Part shown: positions 34,010 to 45,344 of the stretch, in pieces | Position numbering within the stretch: the first letter of the stretch is position 1 | How the letters are laid out: every line of letters begins with the position of its first letter | Origin: Aurelia coerulea | Lineage: Eukaryota; Cnidaria; Scyphozoa; Semaeostomeae; Ulmaridae | NCBI GenBank assembly: GCA_039566865.1 | Contig: CM076948.1 | Span: 19,851,001 to 19,915,000, forward strand | Direction of reading: 5' to 3' | Length of the DNA: 64,000 bases | Notes under the pieces: generated by a model | Seen by the model: the letters and a program-made list of their open reading frames with translations, nothing else | Told to the model about the DNA's origin: nothing | Databases searched by the model: none | Made by a program: the position numbers and the translations under genes

Positions 34010-35600
34010 CTTGAACATTTATTTTCGTTTTAATGATGAACCATTTTTTCACTTCAAAGTTAGAGCTGCACGTGTTAATTACTAAAGTACTCCTAAGTTA
34101 GCTGGACATATTACGACGAATTGTATGAATATTTTGCTCTATTTAGTAGATAAAAGGTCTGGTCTGCACTGTCGACATAAGCCATTCTGCAGCACAACAA
34201 TTGAAATATAACAAATACTGCGAAATACAGAAGACCTTTTGGCTTCTTCCAAAAAATGAGCGCCTTGATCGAGCGATGTATATATACGTTTTTATGCAAA
34301 AAGTTCGACTGAGTAGCGTTAAGGCTTCGATCACTATTGTGAATATTCGAAAAGTCTAGGTATAAAAATAGCGTTAGTGTTTGATTGAAACTTTTTGCAG
34401 AATAATTGAAAGTCTTTTAACAACGGCAAAATTTGTGAATGACCAATTTCATGGAGCCATTAGAATCATTAAACATTGCTCAGGTACCGTTTTGAGTTAC
34501 TGTGTATGTACGAATACGATACAAGAAACAAGTAGAAATAACTTGAATGCGATCAATGCATTTCCCTGATAAGGACAAGTATTTCGTGAGATATTCTTTT
34601 ACCAGTACCAAAGCACTTTTATTGTTAGCTATCACGTATTCAGCATATGTAAGCTTGTAAAGTGACACGTCTTCAGAGGTATCCAAATATCATCGCCCGG
34701 CCCGAAAGATGTATTTAAAAATGTCTATGATTTGTCCAGGGGTGTTGTGCCTAGCTCAGCAAAAAGAATGTTTTACCTGGCGCCAGATTTTATCCCTTCC
34801 AACGAAAGCCAACTCTAGACTATTTGATGAAAAAGAATTCTTCAAAACGCAAAAATTGGCAAAATGTCCTCTTTATGGCAGCTTTTCCCCTTTTGATAAA
34901 CGGCTCCAGAAAATTGTCTTCTTTTAACATCTCACAATGACAGTAGCTTATTTATGATTATATTTTGTCCCTTTGTCGCTTTTGCTGCATTTCGTTTATG
35001 ATATGTATTGCTGTTTCTGTTATTTTGTTCTGTTTATTTACCCGTCAATAGCTGTATTAAGTATACATTGAAAACCATGTACCAGGTTTTTGAATGGGAA
35101 TGAAAATCCTCATGTCGTTTTTTTTGTTAGACTAGATACTATCGTTGTATTGAACTGTTGTAAGTGTTGTTCGTAGTGAGAACTCAATGACTTTAGTGAG
35201 AACTCAATGACTTTGTGTCCTTTCTCGCTACGAACGACATATTTTTTTCTTTTCTCAATTCTGGTTTAACTGTTGTCGTTGCTTTGTATATCTTAATACT
35301 TTATGATGACACATAAAAAAATCCTCAGATCTGAAATCCTGACGTTACAAAAAGAGGTGAAAATGATAACCTGAAAAATGGAACATAATTGTCACTGTCG
35401 GACAAATGTACTGACTATTAACTACCCCCCCCCCCCTCCCCACGACATTATTAATACTGTAGAATGTTAGGAACTAGACATCTCATTGGCGGTTCAAAAC
35501 TCGAATTAGTTATTGGAATAGAACTTTTGGCGTACATTTACATGCCACCTAATTATTGGCGGAAATATGTGGCGGACGAGATTTATGGAATGCAGACTGG
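34010..35600. other. hAT 3' region
   Basis: The 3' UTR and right subterminal region. A 21-bp phrase (TAGTGAGAACTCAATGACTTT) is tandemly duplicated at about 35176-35217 and forms part of a hairpin with TTCTCGCTACGAACGAC (about 35224-35240). A C-run is at 35425-35437. Subterminal TGGCG motifs (35489, 35528, 35559, 35571) lead into the right TIR. No further gene was seen. Confidence 0.5.
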
Positions 35601-35608
35601 TCTCCAAT

Positions 35609-36509
35609 CCAATCAAGCATTTTTGCATGCAGGATGAATAGGGACAGTGCAAAGTTTATTTTATAACATGGCCGGTGCAAAACGTAACGGGGCAACTACT
35701 TTTTTTAGCTTGTACAGAACTGGGTCAACACTTTTTACAAAGCAAATATGAACGGGGCAGTACCTTTTTATAAGCTCAAGATGAAGTTTGAATATGAAAT
35801 GGCTAACTTTGAAGCCAAAATTGTGGATCATGCAAGTTGAGAAATGCTTGGAAGGATGTGTATGAACATGACGCAAAATTTCCTTGTCAATTACTTGCAA
35901 GAACGATTCATCAGTCATTTCTCTTCATCTTCAAAGTCGATTTCTTCGTTTACAAAGTCTCGTAAAGGCAAGAATTGATTATCTTATGGTCTTTGGCTAA
36001 TTCATCGGTGGCACGATGCAACATTTGTTGTTAATGAATACGGGGCAGATACATTTTTTTAAAGAAAGGGTGACGGAGCAGTTGGTTTTTTGGCAATAAT
36101 TTCATACAGGGCGAGCAGATATTTTTGCAAGAATTTTTGTTCTCCACCGGCCATGTAATGTGATAAATTTTGCCCTGTCCCTTATGTATGATGGAAAAGG
36201 AAGTAAGATTTTCACAATATTGAAAGCCCCCTGCCGGCCTAGATATCATTACAAAGACAAAGTGACCCCCAGACTGATAAGTTTGCCATTGTGACTCCTG
36301 ACTGGAATCGGCGTAGTTACGCCATTATTATTATTATACGATTCCAATCCTTGGTCAATACACAAGGGCACAGGAGGCCGGCTTTGTGGCCAACCAGCGT
36401 GCTGGATAGTTATTGTTTGCATATATATGGCGGACAGAGTCACTCTAAACAATAGAAATAGCAATAGAACAAAATAAATTGGCGTACATATATGGCGTAT
36501 GGCGTACAC
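35609..36509. other. Non-genic stretch
   Basis: No supported gene. It contains repeated phrases of the form GGGGCA..TACATTTTTTT (35690, 35755, 36045, 36115), possibly a decayed minisatellite. Confidence 0.35.
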
Positions 36510-36894
36510 GTCATGACCCCGGGGGGGGTACTTGACTAGGGAAGTGACGGGGGTGTGCGGAAAACCTCTCCACACCCTGCACCCTGTCGCATAAAAAATA
36601 GGCCAAAAGTATACCCTGTCGCATAAAAATTTGCCTCTCAAATACAGTGTAGAACGCAATTTTTGCTTGTGATACCCTGTCGCATAAAAATTTTGCCTCT
36701 CAAATACAGTGTAGAACGCAATTTTTGCTTGTGATACCCTGTCGCATAATTTTTTTACCTATTATAATACCCTGTCGCATAATTTTTGCTAGAAAATGAC
36801 ACCATGTCGCATAATTTTTACCGCAAAAGGACACCCTGTTGAGCGGCACATCCCGTCAGGTCAAGTATGGGAGTGCCCCCCCCGGGGTCATGAC
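36510..36894. repeat. TIR element with CCCTGTCGCATAAAA minisatellite core
   Basis: The arms GTCATGACCCCGGGGGGGGTAC...TTGAC and the inverse GTCAAGTATGGGAGTGCC...GGGGTCATGAC enclose six to eight copies of ACACCCTGTCGCATAA(A)TTTT. One 60-bp unit is nearly perfectly duplicated (36600-36660 / 36660-36725). No target duplication recognised. Confidence 0.65.
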
Positions 36895-37737
36895 AAGGGG
36901 TCGGAACACGATTAGGTCTGCTCTATTTCTGCAATCCCAACGCTTGGCACTGAAAACCCAACTTCACCTTTGTCCCCTGAAAATTGATGATCCACCAATC
37001 AGAATCACTCCCACACACAGGCTAAGGCCCAGCTCAGTCTGAAATCTCAGTCAACTGCAGGGGCGAGGTTTGAAAAGATGTTTTATTTACGTTATATGTA
37101 AGAAGGGGACCATCATAATCCATTTTGTCTCAGATAGCGGAATTTGAATTTGTTTATGTTGAGCTTCTATGGGTACTACATCAGCTCAACATCAACATTT
37201 TGCAAATTTGAAACTATCTTTCAACCAAAAAGAGTTAAAGTAGTTGTTGCTATGGATACAGGACCAGACCGGTAAATGTACACATTTGACATCAGATTCT
37301 TTTAAAATTGTTCATGTTGAGCTCTTATAAGTACTCATTTAGCTCAGCATAACATTATTGCCAATTTAAAACTATTTTTTAACCTAAAAAGCAGTTAAAA
37401 TAGTTGCTACTATGGTTAGAGGACAATGCCCATACGTTTACAAATTTGATGTCAGATTCTTTTGAAATGATAAATTAGATTTGTTAACTATTAGCACACA
37501 AAATTTCAGTGTGGTAGTGTCAATAGTTTATGAGTTATGGATCTTCAAAGTTATCATCGTTTTTAAGTTTTTTGTGGTGCCATCAAGCCTATTGTTTTGC
37601 CAATTAAAATTTGTCAGAAATTACCCATTATTTACAATATTGAAAAGTTTATAACTCTGCAACAGATTGTTCAATTTTTGTGTACTAAATTGCTTCAAAT
37701 TCCATCCAATTGCAAAAGATCTTTCTATTGGAGTATA
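36895..37737. other. Non-genic stretch
   Basis: It contains a diverged duplication of about 170 bp: 37150-37280 and 37310-37450 share TTGAGCT.CTAT..GTAC, AGCTCA.CAT and AGTTAAA.TAGTTG. No gene. Confidence 0.4.
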
Positions 37738-38512
37738 CCGGGTGTCTCAGAAAAAAGTACCCCCTTTTGACTTGAAATAGGAACCAAGCAATAAGATATC
37801 ATTGCTCCCCGACTTTACAGCTAAATTTATCAATGTTCAACTTAGATGCACATACCTTGCATTTAGAAATTATCCACCAAACACCGGAGATACAGATTCG
37901 CAAAGTCAAAGTTTACAGTGCACCCCAAAACCAGAGGTTTTGAAAAAGGGCCTAGTCATGATTTGTATCGTGGACAGTTTCCAAAGTACCTGTAGACTTT
38001 AAGTTTCCGTGTTTTGCTTTTGAAAAGAATAAAAGATGCATGGACATGGCGCTGATTAAACAAATATAGTAAAAATGTGGTAAGAGTGATAAAGTCGTGC
38101 CACATCTCCAAAATATGTGTGCATGTGCTCTTTTTCCTCTTCTTTAATACAAAACACTTGGGACGGAATGCAATGCAAGGACCACTTTCTGAAACGAAAA
38201 GTCATTTCAAGAACAATTGAAGTAATTTAAGGTATAAATCTTTTCAAAAATAAAAAGTAAAGGTCAAAGTCGAAATTTGTTTGCAAAAGGCCTGTATGTT
38301 GTCAAATTATGGCTAGGCCATTTCTCAAAACCTCTGGTTTCAGGTGCACTCCAAATTTTGACCTTGTGAACTCCTATCTCCGGTGTTTGGTGGTCGATTT
38401 CCAAATGCAAGGTATGTGCATTTAGGTCGAAGAACAACAAATGTAGCCATGAATTCAAAAAGTCCCGAAATATTATTGTTTTGTTGCATTGTTGAGTCAT
38501 GCAGTTCCATTG
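37738..38512. mobile_element. Mariner-type palindromic MITE, right end decayed
   Basis: The left end TA|CCGGGTGTCTCAGAAAAAAG is of the same class as other TA-flanked elements here. The arm 37830-37965 (TGCACATACCTTGCATTTAG, CCAAACACCGGAGAT, CCAGAGGTTTTGA) is repeated inverted at 38295-38440. The right boundary is inferred by symmetry only. Confidence 0.5.
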
Positions 38513-39433
38513 CGGTGGAGGGGGGCTTATCAAAATTCCGTTAAGTGTGATATTGGAATGGAACCTAATAACTTTTCTCAATCACTTTTTGCAAACTGTC
38601 AAGGCTCGATAATTTCAAACAGAGAGAGCAAGGGCCTAAGAAGTTGTCATCCATAACCAGGTGTATTTCAATCTATTGAAACTGATAGTGAGGGAGAAAG
38701 AGGGGAGAGGGTATCAGAAGTTGGTGGCCAATTTCTGCTATCCATGATGAAATTGATTTTGGACACCCCACAATTGCCATAAGGTAGACATAGTGTTTCG
38801 CTCCTAATTGTATTGTTCTAGTAATAGGATATAGTATTTTGTAAGTACATAAATTAGCAAAACGTAAAATTGTAAGTTTTTAATGGAGTGCAAAAGAATG
38901 TTTCACATGCATCATTTTGCAATGTGTATAGCGAGTGAAATAGATTGAATGATGTGAGCTGTGGGTAGACTTTCAAAACTTGTGAGAGGAGGGTCCCAAG
39001 TCCTCATGTCTTGTCCTTGAATGTCCGTGTATTTTTCAATGGCAAAATTAATTCAGAAAATTCCATGGAAAACCATCGATCCAAGGACATACTGCCATAT
39101 CCGTGGCTGCCCACGGACTTACGATGCAAGTCATAGCTTACTGACAATGGAATTTGCATCTTATTCAGTGAATGTGTAGATCGCATGTGATATTTGTTGG
39201 TTTCGTTAGTTCTCCCCTTGGATGTTTCCACCAAACAGTGACTATTTCCCATGGCCTTTTCCCCTGAAGGTTTCCAAACACGCCTGACATGTCAAAATTG
39301 CTTGTAATCTACAAGTTTTAAGCATGTGCATCGAAATCCCAAGTTCAATCTTTTCTACTTATGCTCTTTACATTCTTCAAGACTGTGATGGGTCAGGTTT
39401 TCTTATTTCTCGAATGTATTACATGAATGTTTG
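38513..39433. other. Non-genic stretch upstream of the PARP exons
   Basis: No exon recognised. It includes GAGAG purine runs at 38687-38712. An unfound PARP first exon could lie here or farther left. Confidence 0.35.
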
Positions 39434-39442
39434 GCCTGTAAA

Positions 39443-39955
39443 AGCATAGGGCTCAAATCTTTAAAATCTTTGAAAAGGTGGGTGTAAAATTCTGTTCCAT
39501 TTTTCCTTGAATTGAACGGTTTGAAAGGAACTTGTAGTACTTTGCTGTAAATCTGCCGTGGAAATTTGTTGATATCTTGATTTGTTTTCAAAATTACGGC
39601 AATTTAATGATTTTTGAAAAAATTGATGGAAAATTTTGAAAACATTTAAATCATCGTAAATCCTAAACCAAAGGAGCAAAAATCATACAACTTCCAAGAA
39701 AGCCATAGTTTAGGAAGGCCTATATTATGGTGAAAAGCAGAAATCACTATCTTTTCTGGTTTAGGATTTAGAAATTTGATGACGTCATAGCCTCAAATTT
39801 GATAAATGCCGCCATTTTGAAACTGATCAAGATATCAACAAATTGCCACGGCAGATTTACAGTAAAAAACGTTAAGTTCCTTCCAAGCCATTTAATTCGA
39901 GGGAAACCGTAATAGAATTTTACACCGACCTTTTTAAAGAATTGAGCCCTATGCT
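39443..39955. mobile_element. MULE-type foldback (9-bp TSD) beside a PARP exon
   Basis: The ends AGCATAGGGCTCAA and TTGAGCCCTATGCT are exact inverses. The flanks GCCTGTAAA (39434-39442, 39956-39964) are identical. The arms also share AAATTTGTTGATATCTTGAT and its inverse. The right end is 46 bp from the first base of the WWE exon, so the element lies just outside its splice acceptor region. Confidence 0.8.
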
Positions 39956-40001
39956 GCCTGTAAAGGTGAACATAACCTTACTTCCAAGTCTTTGTTGACA
40001 G

Positions 40002-40283
40002 ATAATGATGACACTGAGGAGGTTACCACTAAGAAGATTAAAACAGAGTCGGAATCAATCAATTTGAGTTGGGAATGGGAAGCTGATGGACCAACATGGA
40101 CTGCATACGCAGATGATGTCAACAAAGAAATCACAGATGCTTTCAAAAGTGGAAAGCAAAAAGCCCCATTTAGTGATAATGGCAAAAAGTTTGAGGTTGT
40201 TTTTTCTCGTATGGTGCAGAGAAACGCAATTACATGCTGGGAAAGGCAGATAAGATTAAAAGAAGCCAGTGATGATGAAGATG
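40002..40283 (+). CDS. PARP2: PARP2-type gene, WWE domain 1 exon
   Basis: First recognised exon of a poly(ADP-ribose) polymerase of the DNA-damage PARP2 group. It is phase 1 at both ends (TTGTTGACAG| and ATG|GTGAGTAC). After an acidic/basic lead (DNDDTEEVTTKKIKTESES) it encodes a WWE domain: LSWEWEADGPTWTAYA, ITDAFKSGK, FEVVFSRMVQRNAITCWERQ. WWE domains bind iso-ADP-ribose or mediate protein contacts. IKTE fits a SUMO consensus. The next exons continue in matching phase: WWE 2 (44662), linker (46314), WGR (48259-58020) and the helical-domain start (62609). Human PARP2 lacks WWE domains, so this is a distinctive architecture. Upstream exons including the start codon were not found. Confidence 0.85.
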
Positions 40284-41461
40284 GTGAGTACAGAATCAGG
40301 ATCTTATCATGTTTTTAATTGTGATGTCAAAAGTTATTGGGAGGGCTTGTTATGAAAAGGTTTAAATGAATGACCATTTGACACACATAGGGTGTCCCAA
40401 AAAATTGTGCCCCATTTGTGTGGCTGTGCATGTTTTTTGTTCCAGGTACAATATGCCACTGAACAGGGTATCATTTTCAGCAGTTTTGCTCCCAAACGTG
40501 GTATCTATGTTCTCAATGGTGCTTTGAAAAGGGGACACCATTTTCAAATAATTGCTCATACAGAACTTTAATTGGAAATTTGCAACTTTTCTTTTGTTTT
40601 CTTGAAGCAATTTGAAAATATTGCTCTTCACAGGGTAAGAGGATTTCCTTAACCCAGTGGCACTCCCACTCCCTTGTACATTTATGGGTTTGTCCCCCCC
40701 CCCAAAAGGCACTTTAGCTTCAATTATCTTGTTGACTTTGAAACCTTGTCTGAGTCAATCTGGTCATTGGTTGCTGATTTATGGTACACAAACTTAGAAA
40801 TAGTGATTGCTTCAAAACAGGAGGTCCTTTGTTTACCAATAACCAAACCAAAACCAATTAGATATTGCAAGAGTAGGTTTTCATAGCCATGCTTATTAAT
40901 GTTTTCAACTGCGTTGAAAGGTTTAATGTTGTTTTTTGCTTTGAAGTTGATAAGAAGCAGCACTGTTAATCTTCTCAAAGTTACAGGGACTCTGATTTTA
41001 GTAATATGACAGAGCCAGATGAGATTGAAACATTCTTAAAGGTGTACAAAGTTTGCTGCTAGTGGTGTCAGTCCTGGAGAGACTTTTATTTCTATTTTGT
41101 CTTTTTTATGTTCTATATGAAAGTTTACAACAACGAATTACTAAAAACACCACACCACCTACGAGCTACCATACCACACTACAAGGACGGTACCTGGAGG
41201 AGCAAAATATAATGACTACCCCCTGGCATTAAACATGCACTAATTATACCATTATGAGATGCTAAGTATAAAACCTTTTTATGAATGAATACTTGAGCCG
41301 GTTTCACATTGGACGTCAGGCCAACATAGATGATAATGGTGAACAATTTGAACCCCGGCCGAGGGAACAACGATGAAAACAGCCGTCGCCATCACTGCTC
41401 CCCACCCAAGTTCCTCATTGCTCAAATACCATTAACGGTCAAGGCTGCTATCCACCATATA
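40284..41461. other. PARP intron
   Basis: No additional exon recognised. A solo mariner-type terminus lies at 40389 (AGGGTGTCCCAAAAAATTGTG) without a partner. A C-run is at 40694-40702. Confidence 0.4.
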
Positions 41462-42104
41462 CAGGGTGTCCCCAAAAATATTGTGCCTCGCTTGCCTGAA
41501 GATTGCGACAAAACGGCGAAAGGTTCTAGCCAAACTTTTATATGATGTTGCTCTCCAGATGTTAAAATAAAATTTGCTGCCATCTGCGTAAAAATTAGCC
41601 TGTTAGGCAGACCCAATTTCAATTCCTTCCTTTGGGAATTTCAAACCCAATTCCTTTGAAATTGGGTCTTATTAACAGGCTACGTAAAAATCCGATGAAA
41701 AATGATGGAGCTATAACCTTCAAAAGATCAAATTTGCCTGATGAATGAAACCAGCGCTCGGTTTCATAGTTTCTGTGAGGTCAAAGATAATATAACTCTC
41801 TGATGATTGACAGAATTTTCACGAGAGCTCTGACATTGGAGGCTGCTGTGCCATTTCATCCATGGAGCTATTTATCGCTGCAAAATACTAAGGCAAAATG
41901 GCCGACCGCTTGTTTCAGCCATCAGGCAAATTTGGTCTCCTGAAGGTCATAGCTCCATCATTTTTCAACGGATTTTCAACGATGATGGTAGGAAACTTTA
42001 ATCAAAAATCTGAAGAGTAACATCATGCAAAAGTTTGGCGAGAATCCTTTGCCGTTTCGTTGCCATCTTCAGGCAAAGGGTCACCATTCTTTTGGGACAA
42101 CCTG
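41462..42104. mobile_element. Mariner-type palindromic MITE
   Basis: TA|CAGGGTGTCCCCAAAAATAT on the left and TCTTTTGGGACAACCTG on the right. The arms share GCGACAAAACGGC, TGATGGAGCTAT and GCCGACCGCT phrases in inverted order. The right TA is mutated to CA. A second insertion is nested at 41596-41682. A half-copy lies at 5099-5520. Confidence 0.7.
41596..41682. mobile_element. 87-bp MULE-type MITE nested in a mariner-type MITE
   Basis: The ends TAGCCTGTTA and TAACAGGCTA are exact inverses, continuing as GACCCAATTTC / GAAATTGGGTC. It is flanked by 9-bp CGTAAAAAT (41587-41595, 41683-41691). It lacks any coding capacity. The uninterrupted host sequence is visible when compared with the arm at 41940-41990. 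Confidence 0.8.
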
Positions 42105-42717
42105 CAGTTGATTGTGAAGATTCACACATATGTAGTTGATATGGATAATTGTTTGCTTTTATCGTCGTAATCGTCTTTGTCTGCGTCTATTTTGTCTGTT
42201 TGTCTCAGAGAAAGATTTATCTTGTCAAAGTTGGTTGATGGAAGTTGTAATAAAGTAGCTAACTCAGGAGCTGCATATGCATGTCTAAAATTTGCCTGTT
42301 ATATTTGATGATGTTGACAAGTGCTTGGCGAGAACACCCCCACTAACAACCCCACCGGACAAGAACACAGCCGGGAACGTTTTGAAATTATAGGTACATT
42401 TTCAACGGGGATTACAAATATCGTGACGGGGAAAGGAAAAATTTTGGCTGTTATCTATGATGGAACTTGTATGATTTTCGACGGGTGAACACAATTGTCA
42501 ATGGGGAAACAACAGAAGCAAGGCGGGGAAAACTAAACTTAGCGGGGAAGCAAATTTTCTTGGTGGGTCATCCTTTTAGCTTGACGGGGCATCGTTTCAG
42601 GAGGGTCGTAACTGGGGGGTGTGTGAGAGGAACAGGGTACACAGTATCGACATAGGCGTTTTCTTTGTCCTATGTATAGACTACCTTTCCTTAGCTCTTT
42701 CAACCAGCTTAAATATA
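42105..42717. other. PARP intron
   Basis: No exon recognised. The segment 42335-42610 carries scattered ACGGGG/GCGGGG phrases suggesting an old minisatellite. Confidence 0.35.
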
Positions 42718-44640
42718 CTAATAAACAATAAATAATAAATAGTTGATTTTATAGTGCGCCCCTATATTGCACAATATTCTGCGGCGCATACAGTTTATAG
42801 GTCAAAGTCCCTAAAGTTACATCAAATCAAAAACTATTAAAATTACAATAAAGATCCTAAAAATTACAGTATTTTACAATAAAAAAGAAACTTAAAGATT
42901 AAATGCTTGTTCAAAAAAATATGTTTTTATTGCCTTCTTGAAACTAGTTATGTCCTTGGAATGTCTTATATTGAGAGGCAAAGAGTTCCAGGTATGAGGT
43001 GCAGCATATTCAAATGCTCTCTTGCCAAAAGTCTCAGTTCTCACTCTTGGGATTTCCAGTAGGGAAAGCTTTGCTGATCGAAGTGATCTAGGAGCTTTTT
43101 TACTGATCAATAATTCCCTTAAATAGGCCGGTCCAATATTGTTTATGCATTTAAACACCAGTAACGAGAGTTTGCACAAGATCCTATACCTGATGGGTAA
43201 CCAGTGTAATTCTTTCAACATTTCTGTGGCACTATCTCTCCAATTCCTGTTTACAATCAGTCTAGCTGCTGCATGTTAGAGTCTCTGCAGCTTTTCAATG
43301 GTGACATCAGGCAGTCCCAATAACATGGCATTACCATAGTCAATATGTGATGTCACAAAGGAGTGAACTAAACATTCAAAGGTGTTACGGTTGAAATATT
43401 TCCTGACTTGCCGTAGTCTATACAGTTGGTAGAATCCTTTTTTACAGACATTGCTGACATGATCTTTCATTGATAAGTTTTCATCAAAGATGACACCTAG
43501 GTTTCTTACTTTCTGCACTGGAGAAACAGTACATTTACCCACTTGTATGCTGTCTACAGAAACTTTTGGCAACTGTTTACTACCAATGATAATGAGCTCA
43601 GTTTTGTCATCATTGATTCTTAGTTTATGCTGTAGCATCCATTTTCTTACAGCACCAATACAGTTAGTGATTTCATTTAGTGCCTCAGCCTCACTATCAC
43701 TGTTAGGCTTGAAAGATATGTAGAACTGATTATCATCTGCAAAGCCACCTACATCAACATCATACTGAGCAATAAGATCATATAACGATGACAGATAAGG
43801 TAGAAATATCGCTGGCCCTGCACAGCTTCCCTGTGGCACACCGTACTTTACATCGAATTCATTTGACAGCACATCTTTAATCAAAATCCTTTGTTTGCGG
43901 TTTGTAAAATATGAATGAAACCACTGACTTGCCTGACCACTGATCTTGAATTTATGCTGAAAGATTTGCTGCAAGGTGTTCACATCCAAGGTGTCAAAAG
44001 CAGCACTTAAATCAAGCAGCACTAACAAGGACACCCTCTGGTTATCCATATTTTTCAAAATATCTGAATGCACTCTAGTTAAGATAGTCTCAGTACTATG
44101 GTATTCTGTGTATGCAGCATTTCTTTTTGGCATTTGGTCATTTGTTTCTAAATATTCCCTATACTGTTTGACTGCAGCAGACTCCACCACCTTTGAAATG
44201 AATGGCAAATTACTAACTGGTCTGTAACTTTTAAAAATGAGATCAAGACCAATTTTTTTCATGAGTGGAATTACAGGAGAACATTTCCAATTTGAGGGAA
44301 AATTTCCAGTCTGTAGCGACAAGTTTATAATTTTTGTGATACATGGTAGCAGAATATCCAAGCAATCCTTTATAATTGATGTGGGTGCCGGATCCAACTG
44401 ACAATATTTTGAAGAGCATTTTGAAATTAACTTCTTTACTTGTTCACTCTCAAGCTCAGCAAACTCTCTGACTTCATTGTGGCTAAAAGTCTCACAGTTT
44501 TCATAATTATAATGATCACCTAGGTATTCATTTTGCAGCATTTCTGTGATATCTGTACTATGTTGTATATCACAAACTCTCTTAAATTTTGTGACTTGTA
44601 TTGGAGCGTAATAAGAATCCTTTACAAGGGGATTATAATG
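42718..44640 (-). pseudogene. 5'-truncated CR1-like LINE (reverse transcriptase), nonsense-mutated
   Basis: The minus strand encodes the RT domain of a LINE ORF2. Motifs in order: LISKCSSKYCQLDPAP; SPVIPLMKK; YRPVSNLPFISKVVE; LLVLLDLSAAFDTLD (motif A); YGVPQGSCAGPAIF (motif B); GGFADDNQFY (motif C, FADD for the usual YADD); NDDKTELIIIG; then the C-terminal HWLPIRYRILCKL and HTWNSLPLNIR. One in-frame TAA (plus 43276-43278) breaks it where LINEs usually have a glutamine, consistent with a C-to-T change. The frame beyond 44640 overlaps the PARP exon antisense and is fortuitous. The 3' end carries a TAAATAATAAAT-like tail at 42718. It lies in a PARP intron, antisense. Confidence 0.85.
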
Positions 44641-44661
44641 GCAAATTCTAATATTGCTTAG

Positions 44662-44868
44662 GTACTTGGCAATGGCAAGATGAAAAAAAGAAATGGAATT
44701 CCTATCCAGAGTCAATTCAAAGATTACTAAAAGCAGCTATCATTTGTGATTTGAAGCAAGTGGAATTTTCTGAAAAGGGAAATAATTATGTAGTGAATCT
44801 AAAACGATTGGAGCAAGCCAACAAGAAGACAAAAGCAAGAAAGGCAGTGAGATTGCAAAGTGCTGGAG
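44662..44868 (+). CDS. PARP2: PARP2-type gene, WWE domain 2 exon
   Basis: A 207-bp exon between acceptor ATTGCTTAG and donor GAG|GTTTGT, phase 1 at both ends, joining 40283 and 46314 in frame. It encodes a second WWE domain: TWQWQDEKKKWNSYPE, SIQRLLKAAIICDLKQ, NNYVVNLKRLEQANKK and KARKAVRLQS. The pattern of two tryptophans followed by Y.V.L..L.Q.N matches the domain. The linkage to PARP rests on phase and strand continuity, not on transcript data. The LINE at 42718-44640 ends about 20 bp upstream of this acceptor. Confidence 0.85.
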
Positions 44869-45344
44869 GTTTGTTATCCTATGATGCTGTTAAAAGAGAG
44901 AAGGGCTTATTAGAGAGGGGGATATCAAGGATTTAAATGATCGGTTTTTAGTTCTTTTACCCCTTATTTTGCACATACAATTTTACGAGTCAAATACACA
45001 AATTTGACACAGTTTGTATCCCATACCATGTCAAAAGTGATAATGCCAACTTCTTTCACTGAATAAGAAGGAAATCATTGGTAACCGCTAGAATTTGATA
45101 TAAGTGGGGGAGGCTGATAGTTAGGGGTGCTAAATAGAGCTTTTAAAGTATTTCGTTTTAAGTCTTCCTTCCAGTTGCTCTGCTCAGAGATCTTGCAAAG
45201 AGGGTTATTGTCCTTTTCCCACTATGTAGATTTAAGAAAATTAACGTAAAATCATGTAAGTTGCCCTCACCCTCTACAAAAAGTTGTGCTTATTTTGAAA
45301 GTATCGACAAGATCATTTTTACAATACAAAATTGTGGAAATATA
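44869..45344. other. PARP intron
   Basis: No exon or repeat recognised. Confidence 0.4.

Larger units (their letters stand above)
28494..35600 (+). mobile_element. Complete hAT-like DNA transposon (8-bp TSD)
   Basis: The inverted ends CCAGTCTGCATTCCA (28494) and TGGAATGCAGACTGG (ending 35600) extend imperfectly inward with CCGCCACAT on both sides. The flanks are identical 8-bp repeats, TCTCCAAT (28486-28493, 35601-35608). An 8-bp duplication plus a BED/RNase-H-type transposase fits the hAT superfamily. Subterminal TGGCG motifs are clustered near both ends. The transposase gene has two supported exons (29631-30188, 31196-34009), both open and in matching phase, so the copy may be intact. Length is 7,107 bp. 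Confidence 0.85.

Noticed and set aside
36570..36840. CRISPR-like repeats (CCCTGTCGCATAA)
   Set aside because: There are no unique spacers of even length, and it is a eukaryotic minisatellite within a TIR element.
44641..44715. N-terminal extension of the LINE RT frame
   Set aside because: It runs antisense through the PARP WWE exon; the LINE boundary is at about 44640.
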